From an uncultured Erysipelotrichaceae bacterium (lineage in GTDB: Bacteria > Bacillota_I > Bacilli_A > Erysipelotrichales > Erysipelotrichaceae): a stretch of 53,231 bases of DNA. The position numbers and the translations under genes are program-made. The notes beneath the pieces were generated by a model. That model was given only the letters and a program-made list of their open reading frames with translations, did no database searches and was not told the DNA's origin. Positions 16,289 through 25,203 of the stretch are shown here, in pieces (position 1 is the stretch's first letter; each line of letters starts with the position of its first letter). The DNA is taken from NCBI GenBank assembly GCA_947385085.1, contig CANDJN010000014.1:1-53231 (forward strand). Direction: 5' to 3'.

Positions 16289-17104
16289 TTATCCAAGGAT
16301 ACCAGCAACAGAACCCAAGAATCCGATAACTACGAATAAGAATAATACTTTGATCGGGGTAACGTTCTTTTTAGCCATTAACCACCAAGCGAAGAGTACA
16401 AACAACATCGTAAGGATTTTCGGGAATGCGCCATCCAAGTTTCCTTGCAATAATACCGGTTCACCTTCAGAGTTCGTTGCGATCTGAATCGGAGTCGTAA
16501 TGTTAACCCAAGATGCAGCCATTGCACCAACGACTACCTGACCTAATACAACGACAGATTCACGGAATGCAGTTGCCTGCTCACCAACGATCAACTCAAC
16601 GGCAGAACCACCCAGTTCATAACCTTTGTCGTAAACAAATTTCTGGAAAATAATAGAAGTTAAGTTCCAAACAACGATATAGAACAGAGGTCCTAAAACA
16701 GATCCGCCTTCAGCGAAACCTACAGCGATACCCAACAAGATAGGAATATAAGTTCCGACGATCAGAGAGTCACCGATACCAGCCAAAGGTCCCATCAGAC
16801 CTGCACGGATACCATTGATCATTTCATCGTCAATACCTTCAGCACCGTTTGCACGTGCTTCTTCCAAACCAGCCGTAATACCTACTACGATACATCCAAT
16901 CTGCGGTTCAGTATTGAAGAACGGATAGTAAGTACGCAGTTTTTCCTGCTGTTCTTCTTTTGTAGCATACAATTCCTGAATAATCGGTAACATAGACCAC
17001 ATATAGCCCCATGTCTGCATGTGCTCATGGGAGAAGCAGGTCAGGTTACCATACCACCAACGCCAGAAGGAAGAGTTTAATGTTTTCTTAGAAATCTTTT
17101 TCAT
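16289..17104 (-). CDS. PTS mannose/fructose/sorbose-family IID
   Basis: This is the membrane IID subunit of a mannose-family phosphotransferase permease; it forms the transport channel together with IIC. The 271-residue protein has the family hallmarks: an N-terminal basic amphipathic stretch, RTYYPFFNTEPQIG near 58-71, GPLAGIGDSL near 131-140 and hydrophobic C-terminal helices. It is the last of four PTS genes and starts two bases after the IIC stop. The substrate is not fixed by sequence; mannose, glucose, glucosamine or similar hexoses are typical. Confidence 0.92.
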   Translation of the reverse strand: MKKISKKTLNSSFWRWWYGNLTCFSHEHMQTWGYMWSMLPIIQELYATKEEQQEKLRTYYPFFNTEPQIGCIVVGITAGLEEARANGAEGIDDEMINGIRAGLMGPLAGIGDSLIVGTYIPILLGIAVGFAEGGSVLGPLFYIVVWNLTSIIFQKFVYDKGYELGGSAVELIVGEQATAFRESVVVLGQVVVGAMAASWVNITTPIQIATNSEGEPVLLQGNLDGAFPKILTMLFVLFAWWLMAKKNVTPIKVLFLFVVIGFLGSVAGILG

Positions 17105-17106
17105 AA

Positions 17107-17934
17107 TTAAATATCCTCCTCATCGCTAGCAGCTGCGGCACCGCCGCTTGATTTTGACATCGTTAACTGATAGTTAACCAATGCGAATACACCACCAATT
17201 ACAGTAGCAGCGATCAGGGTCAGACCCATAGAAGCTGCCAATGCGAAACCGAGCATGAAGTACAGCAAATCAGATGTCTTCGTAACAACGGATTTCAACA
17301 GAATGGCGATACCTACAGCCGGCAATACTGCACCGACAGTGATCAAAGCCTTTACATACCAGATATCTACATCCAATACGGCAAACAAATCTGCAACGGC
17401 AGTAGAACCGTAGTAGCACAGTAACGTACATGGTAAGAAAGACAATACAAAGTGGGAAACTAACGGGAATAAAGCATCTACTTTACCGATGATGCTGAAA
17501 TCACCCTTATCCAATCTAGCCCATCCAATGTGCTGCCAGATCAAGTTCATCATAGCTGTTCCATAGAACAACGTGATACCGATTACACCGGTCATGGCAG
17601 AAATGGAAGATGCAAGACCCTGAGCCTCTGCTCCGGAAAAATCCCATCCTGCTGCTTTCGCACCAACGTAAGCCAGCGGAATACCAATGTAAGAAACGGC
17701 ACGTAAGTCAGATGCAACGGTTCCGCCCGGAGTAACCAGGGCAATCCACATAACCTGCATCGGGATACCGATCTGAATACAGCCCTGAACATCGCCTAAA
17801 ATCAGACCGACAAACAAAGACGCAACCAATGGTCTGTTCAGAGTATAGTTACCTACGGTAGTACCCAAACAAGCAATCGTACTTGCAGCGGTAACGCTCA
17901 TTAGACCGATCAAAATTGCTTGAAGCCAAGTCAT
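17107..17934 (-). CDS. PTS mannose/fructose/sorbose-family IIC
   Basis: A 275-residue polytopic membrane protein, the IIC permease subunit. Family-typical segments are QAILIGLMSVTAAS at the N-terminus, RPLVASLFVGLILGDVQ near 34-50, GIPMQVMWIALVTPGG near 56-71, and a charged acidic tail (SDEEDI). It works with IID, and phosphate reaches the sugar from IIB. It sits about 67 bases after IIB in the operon. Confidence 0.92.
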   Translation of the reverse strand: MTWLQAILIGLMSVTAASTIACLGTTVGNYTLNRPLVASLFVGLILGDVQGCIQIGIPMQVMWIALVTPGGTVASDLRAVSYIGIPLAYVGAKAAGWDFSGAEAQGLASSISAMTGVIGITLFYGTAMMNLIWQHIGWARLDKGDFSIIGKVDALFPLVSHFVLSFLPCTLLCYYGSTAVADLFAVLDVDIWYVKALITVGAVLPAVGIAILLKSVVTKTSDLLYFMLGFALAASMGLTLIAATVIGGVFALVNYQLTMSKSSGGAAAASDEEDI

Positions 17935-18001
17935 AATAACATTTCTCCTTTTCTTTCTGAAACTTCTCTATAATCTAATTCTGTTTTGATTCTCCCATAA
18001 A

Positions 18002-18493
18002 TCAATAACCGAATTTAGATCTGAATTTATCCCATGTTCCAATGGAGGTTTCCTGAAGCAATGCAAATTCAACCGTATAGCCGGCTTTGGTCAATGCTTC
18101 GCAAGCGTCTGCCTCTTCCTGGATAATGGACTGATTCTGACCCAGTTTTACTGCACCCGGGCGGTCATTACATGGACCGATAACAACACGTTTTACATCA
18201 CTCGGAATAAACTTGTGATCAACAAGAATTTTTTTCATGTCAACCGGGTTTTTGGTGATCAAGAAGTATTTCTTGTCACTGTCTAATACTGACTGCGCTT
18301 TTTCCAAGAAGTGTTCCATCGTCCAAACAAATACTTTCTTATTGGTGGATGCTTTGAAAGACTGCGTTAACACAGGTGTGGTAGCTGCCTTGTCGTTAAC
18401 GGCAACAATACCGTCGCAAGGGAACTCCTTAGACCAACGTGTTACAATTTGACCGTGAATGATACGGTCATCAACTCGAATAAAACTGATCAT
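18002..18493 (-). CDS. PTS mannose/fructose/sorbose-family IIB
   Basis: A 163-residue cytosolic phosphocarrier. The phosphorylated residue is His14 in VDDRIIHGQIV, the hallmark of the family. It receives phosphate from IIA and gives it to the incoming sugar bound by IIC/IID. The gene follows IIA by about 19 bases. The end KFRSKFGY is short, as usual for stand-alone IIB proteins. Confidence 0.92.
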   Translation of the reverse strand: MISFIRVDDRIIHGQIVTRWSKEFPCDGIVAVNDKAATTPVLTQSFKASTNKKVFVWTMEHFLEKAQSVLDSDKKYFLITKNPVDMKKILVDHKFIPSDVKRVVIGPCNDRPGAVKLGQNQSIIQEEADACEALTKAGYTVEFALLQETSIGTWDKFRSKFGY

Positions 18494-18512
18494 TTTCTCT
18501 TACTCTCCTTTA

Positions 18513-18944
18513 TTAGATGTCATCATCTGCATCATCAACGGCCGCAACGACATATTCTGTCAGGCCGGCATGACCTTCGCTTAACAGTGTTTCTTTCAAT
18601 ACTTCCGGATCATCAAAATTATCCTTCATCAATACTGCGGTAATCGCCAACGGCATATTCATACCGGCAATGACGATCGTATTGCCCATGAGTCCTTTTT
18701 CATCGAGGACTGCCAAAGCATTGGTGAACGGAGATCCGCTCAAAATGTCCGCCAACAGAATCACACTGTCATCTTCTTTCAGCGGCGCAACCAGAGTACG
18801 GAAGTTTTCGGCAAATTCATCAGCACTCATATCGGCTTTCAAGCTGGTGCTCAACACATCATCACGATCGCCTGTCATCATTTTGACTGCGCTATGCAGT
18901 CCCGGTGCAAATTCACCATGACTTACCATAATCACGTATTTCAT
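18513..18944 (-). CDS. PTS mannose/fructose/sorbose-family IIA
   Basis: The 143-residue cytosolic IIA phosphocarrier. His9 in IMVSHGEFAPG is the site phosphorylated by HPr. I start at the ATG at 18944, which follows GGAGGAAG; the open frame extends 17 codons further without a ribosome site. It is the first gene of the operon, behind a leader of about 260 bases and a promoter overlapped by a cre-like site. The operon carries no regulator of its own. Confidence 0.92.
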   Translation of the reverse strand: MKYVIMVSHGEFAPGLHSAVKMMTGDRDDVLSTSLKADMSADEFAENFRTLVAPLKEDDSVILLADILSGSPFTNALAVLDEKGLMGNTIVIAGMNMPLAITAVLMKDNFDDPEVLKETLLSEGHAGLTEYVVAAVDDADDDI

Positions 18945-19210
18945 AATCTTCCTCCTTTTATTTATAGAAGTACGTTTTATCATATCGGCAAACACTTTTG
19001 CATGTCCCGATTTTTTAACAAATCTCTACCCCATATCACCATAATGAACAGGGCAATTCTCCACCTGCATCTCATGGTTCTCTGCAATGAACATACCTGC
19101 GCATTTTCACCGTAATTTGCGATTATCTGTGCTTCTTCTAATGATCCTGATTCAAAAATTACTTACATCATACAATCTTACTTTCTACTATAAAAAGCAA
19201 GTGATGGATT
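18945..19210 (-). promoter_or_regulatory. Long 5' leader of the mannose-family PTS operon
   Basis: About 260 bases separate the promoter at 19211-19239 from the IIA start. I see no terminator-antiterminator pair, no T-box and no recognised riboswitch. Bases 19240-19430 on the far side show no gene either. Confidence 0.4.
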
Positions 19211-19239
19211 TTAACATAAATGTAATCGCTTACTTTCAA
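19211..19239 (-). promoter_or_regulatory. PTS operon promoter overlapped by a cre-like (CcpA) site
   Basis: TTGAAA and TGTTAA are spaced 17 bases apart on the minus strand. Between and over them lies TGTAATCGCTTACT (19221-19234), two mismatches from the ideal cre palindrome TGTAAGCGCTTACA. CcpA bound there would repress the operon when better sugars are present. Confidence 0.65.
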
Positions 19240-19431
19240 GTAGCACAGTGTAATATTACAACACATTCCGCTGGATTTCAACCATTTTCACAAAATTTTT
19301 TGACTTTTTCATGGAATTGTCAAGGAGCGCTGAACACGATTTTTTGCCAGATCACTGTGTTATTTGAAAGAAATAAGGTGAACCGAGGGGTTTAAACGCT
19401 CTTTCCCATATACACCTGGCGTGAAAAGCCC

Positions 19432-19460
19432 TTAAAATCCATAGCGAAATAGTGTATAAT
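19432..19460 (+). promoter_or_regulatory. Sigma-A promoter of the membrane-protein/HAD operon
   Basis: TTAAAA and a consensus TATAAT are spaced 17 bases apart, about 30 bases upstream of the start codon at 19490. Confidence 0.6.
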
Positions 19461-19489
19461 AAGAAACGATAGTCAAGGAGAGAGAAACT

Positions 19490-20023
19490 ATGAATGAAAT
19501 GAAGACGATGGACTATATCCTCAGTATCATTGTATTAGCCTATGGATTATATTTGACCATTCAAAACATTAAAGTATTTGTCGCAAACCAAAAAGCCCGT
19601 AAGGAGTACTTGGCACAGAGCAAGGATCAATATCAAATGATCAATCAGTACTACCCCTTTGCCGCTTTATTTACTGTTTTAAGCATTGCGAGCCTTGTGG
19701 TCGCGATCATCGGCGATAAGACATCCAAAAATGACGTGTATACATGCATGGCACTAGTTGTCATCAGTATGATTGCCTTTGGCATGGTATTGGTTGCCAT
19801 CGTCAAGCGTAGAGCGATTATAGACAAAAATGGTTTTGTTTATGAAGACGCCTATCATCGCTTTCGTTCCATACTGTCCATGGAACCGAAAAAATCCATA
19901 TTTAAGAATATTGATATTCTAACCGCCCAGAAGGAGCATATCATTGTCACCAAGAAGATGGGTGACATCCTGCAAGCAGGCTATCAGGAATGGAAACATC
20001 GTAAATCCAAGGACAATAAATAG
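19490..20023 (+). CDS. Three-helix membrane protein of unknown function
   Basis: A 177-residue protein with hydrophobic segments at about 8-28, 55-75 and 85-105, then a soluble C-terminal half. The C-terminal part (YHRFRSILSMEPKKS, HIIVTKKMGDIL) resembles PH-like or DUF5673-type cytosolic tails of small Firmicute membrane proteins, though I am not sure. CAAGGAGAG precedes the ATG. It heads a four-gene operon with two HAD phosphatases and another small membrane protein. Confidence 0.7.
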   Translation: MNEMKTMDYILSIIVLAYGLYLTIQNIKVFVANQKARKEYLAQSKDQYQMINQYYPFAALFTVLSIASLVVAIIGDKTSKNDVYTCMALVVISMIAFGMVLVAIVKRRAIIDKNGFVYEDAYHRFRSILSMEPKKSIFKNIDILTAQKEHIIVTKKMGDILQAGYQEWKHRKSKDNK

Positions 20024-20047
20024 TATATTCGCATAGAGGAGGAACCT

Positions 20048-20869
20048 ATGATTAAACTTTGTGTATTTGATGTAGACGGAACACTGGTTACCAAAGGAAC
20101 AAGAAAAATACCGAATTCCTGCATTCATGCCTTAAAGGAAGTGCAAAAGCAGGGAGTAAAGCTGGCAATAGCCAGTGGACGAGCACCGTTTGCGATGGAA
20201 AAGGACCTGATCAAGCAAGTCCGTTTTGATTATTTTGTGTGCAGTAACGGCGCTTATGTGGAAACCGGAGATCATAAAGAATTATATCGGTTTCAGTTAA
20301 CCAATGAAGAAACGCTGTATTTAATTCAGATGTTTCGCAATACCGATAACGCATTGATGTTTCAAAATGCGGATGCCGCACATTGTTATCACGGCTACAA
20401 GCGAATTTCCCATATGCTGGAGAGCTTTTTGGGACGGCTGGATATTTTGATTGATGATCGGGAATCAGAAACCTATTTACAGGACACGCTGCCACTGGCT
20501 GCGGTTGCGAAAATCGAAGATGATGAAATCGACAAGATGAAAATGGCATTCCCGCAATTTGTATTTACGCCGTTTAATCCGACATTTTACGACATCAACG
20601 GCCCCCACAGTAAAGCGAGTGGCATCGAACAAATTTGCAAGGCTATGGGCTGTACAATGGATGAAGTCATCTGTTTCGGCGATGATTATAACGACATGGA
20701 AATGATTCAGAGCTGCGGCATCGGCGTAGCCATGGGTGATGCCAGAGAAGCGGTACAAAAGGCAGCCGACTATGTCACGGATATATGCAGCCGCGATGGT
20801 ATTGCCAAAGCGCTGCATCATTATAAGATGATTCAAGAGGTACGAAATGACGAAATTATTTCTGAGTGA
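20048..20869 (+). CDS. Cof-type HAD phosphatase
   Basis: A 273-residue Cof-like HAD hydrolase. Motif I is VFDVDGTLVTKG, motif II is ASGRAPFAME, and motif IV is CFGDDYNDMEMI. GAGGAGG sits before the ATG. Its last 23 bases overlap the start of a second HAD gene, so the two are translated together. Tandem Cof paralogues with coupled translation suggest related substrates. Neither substrate is predictable here. Confidence 0.9.
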   Translation: MIKLCVFDVDGTLVTKGTRKIPNSCIHALKEVQKQGVKLAIASGRAPFAMEKDLIKQVRFDYFVCSNGAYVETGDHKELYRFQLTNEETLYLIQMFRNTDNALMFQNADAAHCYHGYKRISHMLESFLGRLDILIDDRESETYLQDTLPLAAVAKIEDDEIDKMKMAFPQFVFTPFNPTFYDINGPHSKASGIEQICKAMGCTMDEVICFGDDYNDMEMIQSCGIGVAMGDAREAVQKAADYVTDICSRDGIAKALHHYKMIQEVRNDEIISE

Positions 20870-21677
20870 TCTTGACGGCACCTTGATGGATGAATACGGA
20901 ACGATACAAAAGGAAGACCGCGAGGCATTAAGACAGCTCGAACAAAACCATATTGCGTTTGGCATGGTCACAGGTCGTGATTACGGTTTCTGCCAATACT
21001 TGCGCAAACGCTATGACCTGCCTCCATGTGATATGATCACCAACAATGGCGCCTCCGTATGGGTGGATGGCAAAAAGATCGCAGAAGAAATCATCAACGC
21101 GGAAGAAACGATCGAAATCATGGAATTTCTGAAGGATTATGTAGGAGAAATCAATCCGTTTATCGCTGATGAAAATCATCAATTTTACTTCATGAGAAAT
21201 CATTACAAAGCAGAACAATGGGAAAAAGCAAGTGATTTATTATCCTATTTGGGTTCATTCAGTCCCTATGATCTGCTGGATTATCTTTATGAGCATAAAG
21301 AGCCGGCGGTTAAAATCAGTATTCATACGTATTGTCAAGAGCGAACCGACCTATGGCTGCCGCGCTTAAGGGAACGCTTTCCCGATCGCTATGAAATCCT
21401 GCCCACATCGCATGATTATATTGAGATTACTCGAAAAGGTGTTCATAAAGGCAAGGCCGTGCGCATGATCATGGAGCAGCTCCATCTGAAACCCGAAGAC
21501 ATCGCCGTGATCGGCGATGGAGATAATGATATTAGCCTATTTCAGGAAATTCCGCTGAGTTTCGCTATGAGCCACGCGAACGATCAAGTCAAGCAAGCCG
21601 CCGCTCATATTGTAAAAAATGTTGCGGAAGCCGTTGCTTATGTTATAAAATATTCCACAGACTCGTCAGGAAAATAA
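20847..21677 (+). CDS. Cof-type HAD phosphatase
   Basis: A 276-residue Cof-like HAD hydrolase. Motif I is LSDLDGTLMDEYG, motif II is VTGRDYGFC, and motif IV is VIGDGDNDISLF. The start lies inside the preceding HAD gene with AAGAGG upstream. It is only moderately similar to its neighbour, so this is an old duplication or an independent pairing. It is the fifth Cof-type phosphatase in 16 kb. Confidence 0.9.
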   Translation: MTKLFLSDLDGTLMDEYGTIQKEDREALRQLEQNHIAFGMVTGRDYGFCQYLRKRYDLPPCDMITNNGASVWVDGKKIAEEIINAEETIEIMEFLKDYVGEINPFIADENHQFYFMRNHYKAEQWEKASDLLSYLGSFSPYDLLDYLYEHKEPAVKISIHTYCQERTDLWLPRLRERFPDRYEILPTSHDYIEITRKGVHKGKAVRMIMEQLHLKPEDIAVIGDGDNDISLFQEIPLSFAMSHANDQVKQAAAHIVKNVAEAVAYVIKYSTDSSGK

Positions 21678-21690
21678 AGGGAGGATCACT

Positions 21691-22014
21691 ATGGCAAAGA
21701 AAAATACCGCCGCTCAATCATCGGCGCGCATGGTAATGAATGTTTTGATTAAAAATCAGGCTTATACACCGGATAGCGCTGTCGGTTATGACGCTTTTAA
21801 AAATCTGCCGCTGTCTACGATGATTATCGCCTATACCATTGCCAATCTAATGGAATCTGAGGTTATTATCAAAACCGGCGATGATCGCTATTATTTTGTC
21901 GAAGAAAACTGGAAAAAGGTTACACAAAAAGTAAAACGTGGTTATACCGTTCTGTTGGCATTACCATTAATCATATTGATTATCTTTCTGGCTTTTCAAG
22001 TATTGTTACGCTGA
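21691..22014 (+). CDS. Small C-terminally anchored membrane protein
   Basis: A 107-residue protein of unknown family. About 85 soluble residues (with GDDRYYFVEENWKKV near 67-81) precede one membrane helix near 88-106, so it is tail-anchored with the bulk in the cytosol. AGGGAGGATC precedes the ATG, 13 bases after the HAD gene, and a strong terminator follows. It is the last gene of its operon. Confidence 0.65.
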   Translation: MAKKNTAAQSSARMVMNVLIKNQAYTPDSAVGYDAFKNLPLSTMIIAYTIANLMESEVIIKTGDDRYYFVEENWKKVTQKVKRGYTVLLALPLIILIIFLAFQVLLR

Positions 22015-22055
22015 TGAAACTGCAATTAAAAAGATGATTGTTAGTTCATAGTCTA

Positions 22056-22079
22056 TTGAGGCTAATGCCTCTTTTTTTG
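22056..22079 (+). terminator. Terminator of the HAD operon
   Basis: GAGGC-TAAT-GCCTC is followed by seven T. Confidence 0.75.
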
Positions 22080-22388
22080 TATTTAAAAACTGGTTATGTT
22101 ACCATAAAAAATACTCCAGTGAGGCTTCAAAATCATCTGTTGCGAACATCTTTCTCAATTAAGCTTGCACTTATTTTCTGCACCTCCAAATAGTTTAACA
22201 ACTATTCATGATTGCTTCTGCCAATAACACATTGCGTTTTATAATACCTCCTCGAGCTACTTTCCCATGAAAACATCGTCAAAGAACATTTTGTTTATAA
22301 TCAGCATCATAGGTTGTATACCCTCTATTTTAAACAAGAAGCTCTCTTAGGCTAATATTACCTAAAAAGGGAAAGCATGAGAAACACA
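22080..22388. other. Intergenic stretch without a recognised gene
   Basis: About 300 bases between two converging terminators. A short minus-strand reading frame (around 22190-22270, containing VARGGIIKRNVLLAEA) could be a gene relic, but I do not recognise a family. No promoter or repeat stands out. Confidence 0.4.
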
Positions 22389-22428
22389 AGAAAAGTCCAA
22401 TATTTAGAGTATGGTCTAAATATTGGAC
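22389..22428 (-). terminator. Terminator of the large sugar-catabolic array
   Basis: GTCCAATATTTAGA and TCTAAATATTGGAC form a perfect 14-bp stem with a six-base loop, followed on the minus strand by TTTTCTTG. It marks the end of the 13-gene array. Confidence 0.8.
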
Positions 22429-22442
22429 AAAGGTTTAAATTT

Positions 22443-23087
22443 CTATAATGCCAGCAGTTTTTTAATAAAAGAAGTTGCTTCGCATTCCTTAGCGTATTTC
22501 CTAAAAAGTTCTTTAAATTGTGCATAATCCAGCAGCTCTTTTAAATCATCCTGATGGAATGAAGCAAGTGCGCTCTGTACTTCTTTTTGTGAACAGTATT
22601 TAATATCTGTATACATTTTTACCCGTGACACTTTTTCTTCCTCTGCAAAACGTTTCGGATATCCGCCACCAAAATCCTGACAGAATAAATGTTCAAACAG
22701 CATTGCGAGATTTACTTCTGATCCCCAGCCAAACTGTTGTGCAAAAGGAATTGAAATCGCATTTCCTGCATTAATCTGCGAAAACAAATAAGCGTCTAAA
22801 GGTGTTGAAGCATATCCACACACCACATTCTTGAATGCATTGCAGGAAATCATGGCGCCCTGACCTGTACCACAGCCTGTGACCACAAAATCCGCCATTC
22901 CTGTTTCCAAAATGACACTGGCTACAATGCCGACCTGCGTATAATTTATCTGGTGCGGATCTGTTTCTGTATACATTCCATAGTTATCAACCGTATTCCC
23001 ATACCTGCCTGCGACCTCTTTTAACGTTTCAAATATAAGTTCATTCTTACTTGCCTGGGAATCCTCGTTTATCAAAGCTATTCTCAT
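22443..23087 (-). CDS. RpiB/LacA/LacB-family sugar-phosphate isomerase
   Basis: A 214-residue isomerase of the ribose-5-phosphate isomerase B / galactose-6-phosphate isomerase family. The active-site loop is VVTGCGTGQGAMIS near 66-79, with its cysteine, and N-terminal MRIALINEDSQASKNE replaces the usual Asp-His start. The protein is longer than RpiB (about 150 residues) because of a helical C-terminal extension of unknown role. It starts at 23087, just after the IID stop, and is the last gene of the array. It should isomerise the aldose or ketose phosphate made by the neighbouring PTS. Substrate unknown. Confidence 0.8.
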   Translation of the reverse strand: MRIALINEDSQASKNELIFETLKEVAGRYGNTVDNYGMYTETDPHQINYTQVGIVASVILETGMADFVVTGCGTGQGAMISCNAFKNVVCGYASTPLDAYLFSQINAGNAISIPFAQQFGWGSEVNLAMLFEHLFCQDFGGGYPKRFAEEEKVSRVKMYTDIKYCSQKEVQSALASFHQDDLKELLDYAQFKELFRKYAKECEATSFIKKLLAL

Positions 23088-23088
23088 A

Positions 23089-23898
23089 CTATAATACACC
23101 TATCAAAGAACCTAGAATTCCGAGAAGAATGATACCAAGCATAATCCAAACAACATTCACATTCTTCTTGACTAGCCAATATATGACGCCGAAGAACAAC
23201 AGATTCAACAAATTCGGAACAATGCCGTTAATAACATCTATTAAATTTGTTTCAAAGAATGTAAACTTCAAAGGCACAGAAATATTCAAGCCGATCATAC
23301 CGCCGATTACCATTAAACCAAGAATGGATGTACCAAAGAACAGCCTATCCATAGCACCGGACTTCTCCACACTCGTCAAGAACTCAACTCCCAGGCTATA
23401 ACCTTTTGAAACTAATACCCAACGAGCAATTAAGTTAGGAATATTGAAGATTAACAGATACAGAATTGGTCCCAGCGGATTTCCTTGGAGTGCTAAAGAG
23501 CAGCCCACAGATGCGGCAATGACGCGAATCGTTCCGAAGAAAATTGAATCACCGATTGCAGATAGAGAGCCCATCAAGCCTGCTTTTGTAGAAGAAATAG
23601 ATTTTGTGTCAAAATCCTCGGTATTCGCGTTTTTTTCTTCCATTGCAACAATTAATCCAAATAAGAAGGTAGAAATAAACGGAGTGATGTTATTATATTC
23701 CAGATGTCTGGTTAACGCCTTTGTCATTTCTTCTTTATCATCGCCATAAAACTTTTTCAAAATAGGAACAAGCGTATAAGCCCATCCGACATTCAACTGT
23801 CTTTCATAGTTAAAGGAAGCATTATACGGAATAGATCTCCAGAATATCTGTTTTAAATCTGATTTTGTTACTTTCTTTTCAACTGTACTAGAACTCAT
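23089..23898 (-). CDS. PTS mannose/fructose/sorbose-family IID (second system)
   Basis: A 269-residue IID subunit. Hallmarks are FWRSIPYNASFNYERQ near 18-33, LMGSLSAIGDS near 124-134, a central VSKGYSLG and hydrophobic C-terminal helices. I start at the ATG at 23898, which overlaps the IIC stop region (ATGAGTTCTAG), giving coupled translation; the open frame extends further without a ribosome site. It is clearly a paralogue of, not a copy of, the IID at 16289-17104. Confidence 0.9.
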   Translation of the reverse strand: MSSSTVEKKVTKSDLKQIFWRSIPYNASFNYERQLNVGWAYTLVPILKKFYGDDKEEMTKALTRHLEYNNITPFISTFLFGLIVAMEEKNANTEDFDTKSISSTKAGLMGSLSAIGDSIFFGTIRVIAASVGCSLALQGNPLGPILYLLIFNIPNLIARWVLVSKGYSLGVEFLTSVEKSGAMDRLFFGTSILGLMVIGGMIGLNISVPLKFTFFETNLIDVINGIVPNLLNLLFFGVIYWLVKKNVNVVWIMLGIILLGILGSLIGVL

Positions 23899-24667
23899 TA
23901 TCGTCATCCTCCACTTCTGCGACTGCGGTTTCTTGTTTTGTTTTAGAGAAATACACAGCCAGAACTGCAATAATTAATCCGAAAATAGCTACACCTGTTA
24001 CATCTACCTCCAAATAAGATACAAACGCAAAGCCTAAGAATAAGAAAGGCAATGTTTTTTGCGTAACGGTAAGCTTTGCCAGCATAGCAAAACCAAGGGC
24101 AGGAATCATACCGGATGCAACAGAGATACCATTCATAATAAATTCAGGAATTGAATCTAAGATTGCCTGCACGGTAGTAGAACCCGCATAAAACGCAAAT
24201 CCCACCAAAATCGCCATAGGCACCCACATAAGCAGTGAGAAAATATGCATTTTAGCTACTCCATCAGCATTTCCGATAGATGCATAATAGTCAGCTCTAT
24301 GCGTGCAGTAGCCTCTGAAGAATGTATAAAAGAATTGTTTTACAACCAACGCCAGTGAAGCGATCGGCAAGCATAACGTAATTGCTCCCTCAATACCAGT
24401 TCCTGTAGCAATCGCAAACGCTACTCCAAGAATTCCTCCAGTATAAATATCCGGCGGCAACGCTGCCCCGATAGACATCGTTCCCATATAAAGCAATTCC
24501 AGATTAGCGCCCAGTACCAATGCCTGCGATACATCCCCTAATACCAAACCAACTAACAAGCAAGTAAAGATCGGCCGATCCCATTGTGCATAAGCACAAA
24601 AGTCAACCATGTAAGCAAATAATGCCACTAGTCCGATTCCAACGGCCTGTACAACTGTAACTTCCAT
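23888..24667 (-). CDS. PTS mannose/fructose/sorbose-family IIC (second system)
   Basis: A 259-residue polytopic IIC. Typical segments are DRPIFTCLLVGLVLGDV near 30-46, GANLELLYMGTMSIGAALPP near 53-72 and several further helices, with an acidic tail EVEDDDNEF. It overlaps IID by 11 bases. GGAGGAGAG precedes the ATG. Together with IID it would import a sugar and release it phosphorylated. Confidence 0.9.
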   Translation of the reverse strand: MEVTVVQAVGIGLVALFAYMVDFCAYAQWDRPIFTCLLVGLVLGDVSQALVLGANLELLYMGTMSIGAALPPDIYTGGILGVAFAIATGTGIEGAITLCLPIASLALVVKQFFYTFFRGYCTHRADYYASIGNADGVAKMHIFSLLMWVPMAILVGFAFYAGSTTVQAILDSIPEFIMNGISVASGMIPALGFAMLAKLTVTQKTLPFLFLGFAFVSYLEVDVTGVAIFGLIIAVLAVYFSKTKQETAVAEVEDDDNEF

Positions 24668-24688
24668 ATTTTTTCTCTCCTCTTTTAA

Positions 24689-25165
24689 TTACACATCCAT
24701 TTTAAAACGCCTAATACCATCATTCGGTACCATTCGAATTTCAACGCTTTTGCCTAAAGTAATCAATTCATTCAGTCGAATTTGGTCATCCTTCGTCAAG
24801 TTAACGGATTGATCTCCTTTATATGGCTTTGAATCATCATGTGCTTTCACATTTCCCAAGTTTATCACTTGAATATCATCGACTGCTTTTGCTAACCGAT
24901 AAGCATCATCTACATTCTCAACAACGATCATGATCTTATACTTGTCGGTCTTTCCAGACTTAAATGCTGCAATAGAATCATCAATGCTTTTAATAATAAG
25001 CTTGGTATTTTTAGGCTTTGCCAATCTCAATGTAGTCATCCGTATATCATCATTTGCCGCAGCATCATTTGCCACCAATATGCAGTCTACATTCAAGTAA
25101 GCAGTCCATGAAAAAGCAATTTGACCATGAATCAGCCGTCGATCGACTCTGAGCATCTTTACCAT
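24689..25165 (-). CDS. PTS mannose/fructose/sorbose-family IIB (second system)
   Basis: A 158-residue IIB phosphocarrier. His13 in VDRRLIHGQIAF is the phosphorylation site. AAGGAGGG stands before the ATG. It lies between IIA (39-base gap) and IIC (21-base gap). The subunit order IIA-IIB-IIC-IID is the same as in the first PTS of the window. Confidence 0.91.
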   Translation of the reverse strand: MVKMLRVDRRLIHGQIAFSWTAYLNVDCILVANDAAANDDIRMTTLRLAKPKNTKLIIKSIDDSIAAFKSGKTDKYKIMIVVENVDDAYRLAKAVDDIQVINLGNVKAHDDSKPYKGDQSVNLTKDDQIRLNELITLGKSVEIRMVPNDGIRRFKMDV

Positions 25166-25203
25166 CGTACACCCTCCTTTCTGCTTTATATCAAAAGATG
25201 ACT

